Source of the DNA: a bacterium
GTDB taxonomy: Bacteria > Chloroflexota > Anaerolineae > Caldilineales > Caldilineaceae
NCBI GenBank assembly: GCA_016124945.1
Contig: WGMT01000005.1
Location: 62,001 to 126,000, forward strand
Length of the DNA: 64,000 bases
Direction: 5' to 3'
Shown: one piece after another, positions 58,365 through 64,000 of the stretch
Position numbering within the stretch: the stretch's first letter is position 1
Layout of the letters: each line of letters begins with the position of its first letter
The notes under the pieces: model-generated
The model's input: only the letters and a program-made list of their open reading frames with translations
What the model was told of the DNA's origin: nothing
The model's database searches: none
Position numbers and translations under genes: made by a program

Positions 58365-59096
58365 TTAATAGATCATGTCCCCTTGTACAAACGCCGCCGT
58401 GCGTGGATCTTTCGGCGATTCGAAAAACGTCTGTACATCGGCGACTTCGGCCAACCGATTTTCCAGGAGCAGGGCGACGCGATGGCCCATGCGCCGCGCC
58501 TGAAACACATTGTGGGTGACAAAGACCACAGTGACGCCATCATCCTGGTTTAGGCGTCTCACCAATCGTTCGATCAAGGCCACGTTGGCCGGATCGAGAT
58601 TGGCAGTAGGTTCGTCGAGGAGCAGGGCATCGGGGCGCAGGATCAGGGCGCGGGCCAGGGCCACTCGCTGTGCTTCACCGCCAGAGAGCGTGCGCGCCGA
58701 CTGCTTCGCCATGTGGCCCAACCCCACTTCGTCTAACGCAGCATGGATGGCCTGCCCGCTGTTGCGTTGACCACGCAAGTTCAGGCCGTAGGCAACATTG
58801 GCTTCGACGCTGCGTTTGAGCAGAAGCGGACGCTGAAAGACGGTGGTAACCCGCCGTCGCAGCGCCAACGACGCCTCATGTCCACTGCCGATGACTTCGT
58901 TGTGAAAACGGATTGTCCCTGTGCTGGGCGCTTCGAGGAAGTTGAGCAGGCGCAGCAACGTACTTTTGCCCACGCCGCTTGGCCCCACCAGCGCCAGGAT
59001 CTCACCCTGGTAGACGTCCAATGTATCTACGGCGAGGACACAACGCGGCCCGTAGCTTTTTGTTACGTTGCGCACTTCGTAGATCGTCTTGTTCAT
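58365..59096 (-). CDS. tupC: Tungstate ABC transporter ATP-binding protein TupC
   Basis: A 243-residue ATPase: Walker A LVGPSGVGKSTLLRLL, signature TLSGGEAQRVALARALI, Walker B ALLLDEPTANLDP and switch region VVFVTHNVFQARRMG. It energises tungstate import. The ATG at 59096 overlaps the tupB stop (ATGA); the track start at 59369 is antisense to nothing real and reads through tupB in another frame. Confidence 0.93.
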   Translation of the reverse strand: MNKTIYEVRNVTKSYGPRCVLAVDTLDVYQGEILALVGPSGVGKSTLLRLLNFLEAPSTGTIRFHNEVIGSGHEASLALRRRVTTVFQRPLLLKRSVEANVAYGLNLRGQRNSGQAIHAALDEVGLGHMAKQSARTLSGGEAQRVALARALILRPDALLLDEPTANLDPANVALIERLVRRLNQDDGVTVVFVTHNVFQARRMGHRVALLLENRLAEVADVQTFFESPKDPRTAAFVQGDMIY

Positions 59097-59806
59097 ACGT
59101 CGAAAGAGCGTCCTTGCAGGCGCACCACAATGGCATTGGTGATGAAAGCCAGCCCCAACAGGATGATGCTGAGGGCGATGGCCATGTCGAAATTGCCCTT
59201 GCCCGTCTCCAACACGATAGCCGTGGTGAGCACGCGGGTGCGTCCTTCGATGTTGCCGCCCACCATGATCACTGCGCCCACTTCGGAGATGATGCCGCCG
59301 AAACCGGCCACAATCGCAGCAATCACCCCAACGCGTGCCTCTTCGAGCACCGCCCATGTCGTCTGCCACCGTGACGCGCCCAGCGCCCGCACCTGAAGCC
59401 GCAGCGCCGGGTCCACACCATTGACCGCAGCCATGGTAAAGCCCGCCACCAGGGGAAAGGCGATAATCGTCTGAGCGATGATCATTGCCTGTGGCGTAAA
59501 GAGATTAGGAATCCAATCCCATGCCAATGATCCCAACGGTCCACTGCGCGAGAGCATAAGGTAGACGAAGAGACCGATCACCACGGGCGGGAAGGCCATG
59601 CCGGTGTAGATCGTAGAGATAGCGAGTCCGCGCCCGCGGAAGTGAGTCAGGCCGAGGAGCACCCCAGCCGGCACTCCCAGCACCACGCTAATCGCCAACG
59701 CCGCCCCCGACACCGAAAGCGAAAGCATGACGATCTCGAAGAGCGCCGGATCGCCGCCAGTGATTAAAACGATGGACTGGATGAAACCGTCGATGAGGGT
59801 GCGAAT
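59093..59806 (-). CDS. tupB: Tungstate ABC transporter permease TupB, apparent ATT start
   Basis: A 237-residue permease with about five spans (LSVSGAALAISVVLGVPAGVLL, AISTIYTGMAFPPVVIGLFVY, AQTIIAFPLVAGFTMAAVNG, VGVIAAIVAGFGGIISEVGA). The coupling EAA-type loop is DPALRLQVRALGASRWQTTW. The track start at 59728 cuts off conserved sequence: the frame continues upstream as DGFIQSIVLITGGDPALFEI, which is normal for TupB. The only initiator there is ATT at 59806, 7 bases after AAAGGA and behind an in-frame TGA. ATT starts are rare but known (infC); sequencing error is the alternative. Confidence 0.85.
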   Translation of the reverse strand: MRTLIDGFIQSIVLITGGDPALFEIVMLSLSVSGAALAISVVLGVPAGVLLGLTHFRGRGLAISTIYTGMAFPPVVIGLFVYLMLSRSGPLGSLAWDWIPNLFTPQAMIIAQTIIAFPLVAGFTMAAVNGVDPALRLQVRALGASRWQTTWAVLEEARVGVIAAIVAGFGGIISEVGAVIMVGGNIEGRTRVLTTAIVLETGKGNFDMAIALSIILLGLAFITNAIVVRLQGRSFDV

Positions 59807-59823
59807 GGGTCAATCCTTTGCTT

Positions 59824-59938
59824 GATCCGTGATTCGTGATTCGTGATTCGTGATGGGCTTGACACCGACTCCGTTCAAACAATGACGAGAGACGCCCTAA
59901 CCACAGATCACAGATCACGAATCACGAATCACGAATCA
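59824..59938. repeat. GTGATTC tandem inverted repeat between moeA/PBP and tupB
   Basis: CCGTGATTCGTGATTCGTGATTCGTGAT from about 59827 is answered by ATCACAGATCACGAATCACG and AATCACGAATCAC ending at 59938. On the minus strand it starts exactly at the moeA/PBP stop (TAGTGATTCGTGATTCG). Confidence 0.95.
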
Positions 59939-61891
59939 CTATATTTCCGCAATCACCTTCCCCATCTGCCCCGTGTCGTAGCCACCCAGGGCGTTGACGG
60001 CGTGGACAAATGTCTTGTCTTCGCGGATGAGTTTGAGGAGAGGGGCCAGGAGATCGCTTTCGTAGTGTTCAACAGGAATCACGAGATCGTAGCGCTCGTC
60101 GAAGAGGGGGATGAAGTCGAGATCGAGGGCGCGGGCGGCGGCGAGGATGCCCAGGCCGCAGTCGGCGGCGCCACTCTTGACGGTGGCGGCTACGGCGAGG
60201 TGGGTAAACTCCTGGCGTTCGTAGCCACGGATCGATTGGGGATTTACGCCGCGCTGCTTGAGCACATAGTCGAGCAGGACACGTGTCCCTGCGCCACGTT
60301 GACGGTTGACGAAGATGACGTCCTCGCGCTGGAGATCGACCAGTTCGCTGATCTGTTTGGGGTTTCCCTTGGGCACGATCAGCCCCTGAGAACGGTTGAC
60401 AAACCCAAGCAAGACAACCCGAATGTTGTGCGGAGTGAGCAATCTGCGGATGAAGTCTGTGTTGTACGCGCCGGTCTCCTCATCCAACAAATGAGAACCG
60501 GCAATGTGCGCCTCTCCACGTTGCAAGGTGAGCAGGCCGCTCAAACTGCCCACATGCGCCGACGCCAGGAAACGATCCGGGTGGCGCTGATGCAGCCTGT
60601 CTGCCAGGAGATCGAGTGTCATGTCGTGGCTGCCAATGACGACGATGGTGCGATCCACCGTGCCAGGGGGGCGCAGCAGTTCGACGTTGACGGCTTCGCC
60701 GGCCTGATGTCCTTCGGAGAAGCGGGGCACAGTGACAATGCCATCAGCTTTGACCAGTGACATGAGCACGCCTGCGCCGCCCTGTAACGGCGTGGCCACC
60801 ACTTTGTCGCCCACTTTGCCCACGGTGACCCGCACGTAGTGATCTTCACCCATGGGCGAGGAGAGCTTGCGGCTCAACGTCGCCTGAATCGTGGGGCGTT
60901 CCGGCAACGGCAGCCCTTGCCAGCGGTAGAGCAGCGGTTTCACCAGGAGATCAAAGGTCATGGCCGCGGAGACGGGGTAGCCGGGGATGCCGACCAGCGC
61001 TTTCCCCTGGGCTACACCTAGCACGACAGGGTGCCCCGGGCGAATGGCAATGCCGTGGACACGAAGTTCGCCCAGTTCGCTCACCACGGCGGCGGTGTAG
61101 TCTTCGGATCCGGCGGACGAGCCGGCGTTGACGGCCACGAGATCGTGATCCTTCAGCGCCGCGGCTACGGCATCGCGCAGCGAATTGTAGTCGTCGATGA
61201 CAATCGGCCAGCGGGTGACAAGGCAGCCGGCCTCTTCGGCCTGGGCGCCTAGCATTAACGAGTTGTATTCGATGATGTCGCCGGGTTTCGGTTCGCTGCC
61301 CACGGGTACCAACTCGGTGCCGGTGGGGATGATGGCGACACGGGGCCGCCGGTAGACGCTGATCTGTGCGTGTCCACTACCGGCGACTGCGCCCAGATCC
61401 TGTGGACGGAGACGGTGATTGGCAGGCAAGACCAGTTCGGTGGCCACCATGTCTTCGCCCATGGGGCGCACATCTGTCCACGGTGCGCAGGCGGCGAGGA
61501 TCTCGATATAGTCCACGCCGTCCTGGTGAACGGGCTGCGTCTGTTCGATCATGATCACGGCGTTTTTGCCCACGGGCAGGGGATCGCCGGTGTCAACAGG
61601 CAGGGCCTGACTGCCCATGGCGAGCAAACGGGGGCTGGTTTCGGTGGCCCCGCGTGTCTCGTCGCTGTGGACGGCGTAACCGTCCATAGCGGCGGCGTGA
61701 TAGTGGGGCGACGAGAGCCGCGCCCACACCGGCTGTGCCGTCACCCGGTACAGCGCTTCGGTTAGCGGGATTGTTTCTGCCGAGAGGGTGGCCAACAATC
61801 CGTTTGCCGCCAACGCTTCATGCCAGTTGGCCACAGCTTCAGAAAGCGCCACGTCGTGCAGGTAGATGTTGCGTTCGGTTGGCGTAGACAT
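59939..61891 (-). CDS. MoeA-like molybdopterin metal insertase fused to a periplasmic-binding-like domain
   Basis: A 650-residue fusion. Residues about 1-410 are MoeA/gephyrin-E: HYHAAAMDGYAV, DPLPVGKNAVIMIEQTQPV, PTGTELVPVGSEPKPGDIIEYNS, AVNAGSSAGSEDYTAAV and VGIPGYPVSAAMTF. Residues about 425-650 form a PBP-like domain (IVVIGSHDMTLDLLADRLHQ; VFVNRQRGAGTRVLLDY-type; SGAADCGLGILAAARAL). MoeA puts the metal into the dithiolene cofactor; the added domain may sense or hold metal oxyanion. Its place before tupBCA suggests tungsten. I chose the ATG at 61891 over 62071, which is in repeat. Confidence 0.92.
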   Translation of the reverse strand: MSTPTERNIYLHDVALSEAVANWHEALAANGLLATLSAETIPLTEALYRVTAQPVWARLSSPHYHAAAMDGYAVHSDETRGATETSPRLLAMGSQALPVDTGDPLPVGKNAVIMIEQTQPVHQDGVDYIEILAACAPWTDVRPMGEDMVATELVLPANHRLRPQDLGAVAGSGHAQISVYRRPRVAIIPTGTELVPVGSEPKPGDIIEYNSLMLGAQAEEAGCLVTRWPIVIDDYNSLRDAVAAALKDHDLVAVNAGSSAGSEDYTAAVVSELGELRVHGIAIRPGHPVVLGVAQGKALVGIPGYPVSAAMTFDLLVKPLLYRWQGLPLPERPTIQATLSRKLSSPMGEDHYVRVTVGKVGDKVVATPLQGGAGVLMSLVKADGIVTVPRFSEGHQAGEAVNVELLRPPGTVDRTIVVIGSHDMTLDLLADRLHQRHPDRFLASAHVGSLSGLLTLQRGEAHIAGSHLLDEETGAYNTDFIRRLLTPHNIRVVLLGFVNRSQGLIVPKGNPKQISELVDLQREDVIFVNRQRGAGTRVLLDYVLKQRGVNPQSIRGYERQEFTHLAVAATVKSGAADCGLGILAAARALDLDFIPLFDERYDLVIPVEHYESDLLAPLLKLIREDKTFVHAVNALGGYDTGQMGKVIAEI

Positions 61892-61955
61892 AATATCTTT
61901 CCGTATTACGTGGGGAGAGCAGATTGTCGCGCGATTGGGAATTGCTGCGTTTAGG

Positions 61956-62083
61956 ATAGTGCGTGGTGCGTGTACCTTTATAGAAAGCTGGTTCTTCATT
62001 GGCGCATGGGCGGCGGTAAACACACCGAAATCTCCCAATGTAGCGCTAACACTCTCTACTGGTACACGCACTACGCACTACGT
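61956..62083. repeat. GTGCGTA-family inverted repeat after moeA
   Basis: GTGCGTGGTGCGTGTACC (from 61959) is answered by GGTACACGCACTACGCACTACG ending near 62081. On the minus strand it starts 1 base after the moeA TGA. Its core TCCCAATGTAG ... CTCTACTGGTACACGCACTA matches the element at 52164-52468. Confidence 0.94.
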
Positions 62084-63313
62084 TCAGTGAAGCGTCACCG
62101 TCACCCAGGCACCTTCGCGTATCCCCCCTGAATCGAGGGGAATTTGGATCACGCCGTCGGCGTTGACCAGGGTGTAGATCAGGTTGGATTTGCCGAAGAC
62201 GGGGACGGCCCAGCTTTCGCCGTCGCGTGCTTCAATGCGCACCTGGACGTAGTCTTCGCGGCCGGTGGCAGAGGCGACGTTACGCGCCAGACGCGCCTGG
62301 ATCCGGGTGTGGGCAGGCGCAGAGGCCCCTAGGCAGGCGCGGATGGCAGGCGTCACCACCAGGTCGAAGATAACCATGGCCGACACAGGATTGCCCGGCA
62401 ACCCGAAGACAGGCACACCGTCGCACACAGCCAGGATCGTGGGTTTGCCCGGCTTCACACTCAGCCCGTGGACAAGCACGCCGGGCGCGCCCAGTTCTTC
62501 GATGATGTCGACGCTGAGATCGCGGTAACTCACCGAGCTTCCCGCCGAGAGGACGACGATGTCGGCTTCGTGGTGGGCTTTCTGCATGGCCGCCAGCAAC
62601 GCTTCGCGTCGATCCGGCACAATGCCATAGAGGATGGGTTCACCACCGGCTCGGCGGATCAATGCAGCGAGCGAATAGGAATTGATGTCGCGGATCTGTC
62701 CTGGTGTGGTGGGTTGATCGGGGGGTACCACTTCGTCGCCACTAGAGACGACGGCCACACGGGGCGGCTGGGCGACACTCACTTCGGTGATTCCCAAAGC
62801 CAGCAGCCCGCCAATGTCCTGAGGACGCAGGGGACGTCCCGCCGTCATCAGCAGATCGCCGCGGCGGATGTCTTCGCCGATCTGGATCACGTTTTCGCCC
62901 TCGGCCACCGGTTTGAGCACCTCAATGGCAGCGTCGTCGATGCGCTGCGTCTCCTCTACCATCACCACGGCGGTTGCGCCTGCGGGCAGCGCGCCGCCGG
63001 TGTGGATCAGCACAGCTTCGCCTGATCCCAACTCAAGCGAACTGGTTGCGCCCATAGGCACCTCGCCGATGACGGTGAGGAACGCGGGTAACCCGCCGGA
63101 CGCGCCGTAGGTGTCCACGGCGTTGACGGCGTAACCGTCGACGGTGGAGCGGGCAAATTCGGGTAGATCCTGAGGAGAAGTCAACGCCTCAGCGAGGATG
63201 CGATCCAATGCATCGGCTGTGGGGATACGTTCGGTGCGCACACGTGGGTGGAAGTGTTCTGAGAAGAGGCGGTGTGCGTCTTTGGGTGTCTGTACTGTAA
63301 AAAACTCCGACAT
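62084..63313 (-). CDS. moeA: Molybdopterin molybdenumtransferase MoeA
   Basis: A 409-residue protein with the four gephyrin-E domains: LPEFARSTVDGYAVNAVD near the N-terminus, GGALPAGATAVVMVEETQ, SSGDEVVPPDQPTTPGQIRDINSYSLAALI, VLSAGSSVSYRDLSVDII, and VFGLPGNPVSAMVIFDLVV. It inserts the metal into adenylated molybdopterin. It lies directly upstream of the MoeA/PBP fusion, so the genome segment has two paralogues, perhaps one for molybdenum and one for tungsten. The start has GGAG 7 bases upstream. Confidence 0.95.
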   Translation of the reverse strand: MSEFFTVQTPKDAHRLFSEHFHPRVRTERIPTADALDRILAEALTSPQDLPEFARSTVDGYAVNAVDTYGASGGLPAFLTVIGEVPMGATSSLELGSGEAVLIHTGGALPAGATAVVMVEETQRIDDAAIEVLKPVAEGENVIQIGEDIRRGDLLMTAGRPLRPQDIGGLLALGITEVSVAQPPRVAVVSSGDEVVPPDQPTTPGQIRDINSYSLAALIRRAGGEPILYGIVPDRREALLAAMQKAHHEADIVVLSAGSSVSYRDLSVDIIEELGAPGVLVHGLSVKPGKPTILAVCDGVPVFGLPGNPVSAMVIFDLVVTPAIRACLGASAPAHTRIQARLARNVASATGREDYVQVRIEARDGESWAVPVFGKSNLIYTLVNADGVIQIPLDSGGIREGAWVTVTLH

Positions 63314-63394
63314 ACATTACTCCGTCCATGCTGCCGAAACTGAGTTTCACCCTCCATTTAGCAAAAGTCTATCCGACTTTCTACGATAGAAAAT

Positions 63395-64000
63395 TTATTC
63401 GTCGCCCGGAATGACCAACCGCTGCCCCACTGTGACAAAGTTGGGATTGGTAAGGTTATTGGCTTCGAGGATAGCATCAACGGTGACATCGTAGCGCTGT
63501 GCAATGGAAAAGAGTGTTTCTCCGCGGACAACGGTGTGCACAGTCTGATTGGCGGCGCGCACCTGTTCGGCGGTGACGCCGGGGATGGTGAGTTGCTGAC
63601 CCGGCTGGATCTGGTTGGGGTTGGCCAGGCTGTTGGCCGATGTGATGTCAGCAGCATTGACATTGTACAGCCGGGCAATTTCCAACAGGGTTTCCCCAGC
63701 GCGCACAGTGTGAACGGCCGCGCCGGCATCATTGGCCCGTTGATTGGCGACAGGTGCATCGGCGACAGCACCCGTTTGGGCTGTCCCCTGGTAGCCGGGG
63801 ATAACAAGGACACGTCCTTGAATGAGGTTGTTGGGGTCGGCAATGGTGTTGGCATCGACAATGGCCTGCGCTGCTACGTTAAACTCCTGCGAAATGGAGA
63901 AGAGCGTGTCACCGGCCTGGATCACATACTCATACGGTTGGGGGGGCACAGGGGTTGGCGGCACTTCAGGCGCGTAACCGGGGATGATCAACGCCTGCCC
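63395..64000 (-). CDS. LysM-repeat protein, C-terminal part
   Basis: The frame is open at the window edge, so the N-terminus is missing; 201 residues are visible. It shows the end of one LysM domain (ALIIPGYAP) and three full ones: YVIQAGDTLFSISQEFNVAA, HTVRAGETLLEIARLYNVNA and HTVVRGETLFSIAQRYDVTV, each closing with LVIPG or LTIPG. Linkers are Pro- or Ala-rich. LysM domains bind peptidoglycan, so this is a secreted or surface protein. It is on the same strand as moeA, 81 bases upstream, but a functional link to tungsten is not evident. Confidence 0.92.
   Translation of the reverse strand, partial: GQALIIPGYAPEVPPTPVPPQPYEYVIQAGDTLFSISQEFNVAAQAIVDANTIADPNNLIQGRVLVIPGYQGTAQTGAVADAPVANQRANDAGAAVHTVRAGETLLEIARLYNVNAADITSANSLANPNQIQPGQQLTIPGVTAEQVRAANQTVHTVVRGETLFSIAQRYDVTVDAILEANNLTNPNFVTVGQRLVIPGDE

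Noticed and set aside
1-64000. tRNA, rRNA, riboswitch or replication origin
   Set aside because: I looked for tRNA-like cloverleaf ends, rRNA cores, DnaA-box clusters and cobalamin or SAM riboswitch cores near the methyltransferase genes and saw nothing convincing; a covariance search was not possible.

Overview
The window looks like a chromosomal segment of an aerobic or facultative member of the Chloroflexota, probably the Anaerolineae/Caldilinea side. This is inferred from an alternative complex III operon fused to a caa3 oxidase operon, FAS1 surface proteins, a secreted nuclease ending in an IYLPSVLR-type tail, and a RACo-like corrinoid activator beside a 'virulence factor' family gene. 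Composition is GC-rich throughout (estimated, not counted). I see no rRNA, tRNA, CRISPR array, transposase, integrase or phage gene.

Layout. 1-1636: edge of a URO-D-like methyltransferase gene and a DUF1537 four-carbon acid sugar kinase (both -). 1954-3708: a PoxB-type TPP enzyme. 3796-17467: a 13-gene respiratory cluster (+), actA-actB-actC-actD-actE-actF-small membrane protein-SCO-coxB-coxA-coxC-coxD, which would pass electrons from quinol through ACIII to a cytochrome c-fused A2-type oxidase. 17518-18414: murQ. 18562-26155 (-): HTH regulator, DUF2237, homocysteine methyltransferase, 'virulence factor' protein, DUF433 with a toxin remnant, S9 peptidase, YgiT zinc finger, RACo-like corrinoid activator. 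26562-35468: FAS1 protein with an LPVTG sorting signal, HAD hydrolase, MBL hydrolase, EamA exporter, patatin, MFS exporter, phosphodiesterase and an inositol-phosphatase-like enzyme. 35664-37028: VapBC and a Phd/RelE pair. 37142-43360: secreted NucH-like nuclease, CPBP protease, receiver-only protein, small membrane protein. 43361-48292 (-): solute-binding lipoprotein, sensor kinase and NarL regulator in a row. 48664-54325: sulfatase and a heterodimeric ABC exporter. 54330-64000 (-): DUF4239 protein, then a tungsten module read LysM-moeA-moeA/PBP-tupB-tupC-tupA-AOR.

The most unusual feature is not a gene. Almost every gap between genes holds an inverted repeat whose arms are short 7-10 bp tandem repeats (GTGCGTA, GTGATTG, GATTAGGA, GGGGACT, GAGTAAG, GTGATTC, GACGGAC, GTTGAAGC and others). 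Many begin exactly at, or within a few bases of, a stop codon; convergent genes each carry one arm. Copies also enter reading frames: inside the corrinoid activator, at the N-termini of ActD and SCO, and at the truncated end of a response regulator. The largest has 49 units of an 8-mer. I consider this stop-codon-anchored family the best candidate here for something undescribed; its function (terminator, mRNA 3' end protection, mobile repeat) is open.

Start codons were re-chosen wherever the ORF track ran upstream into these repeats. Two starts are unusual: TTG for the first ABC exporter half and apparently ATT for tupB.
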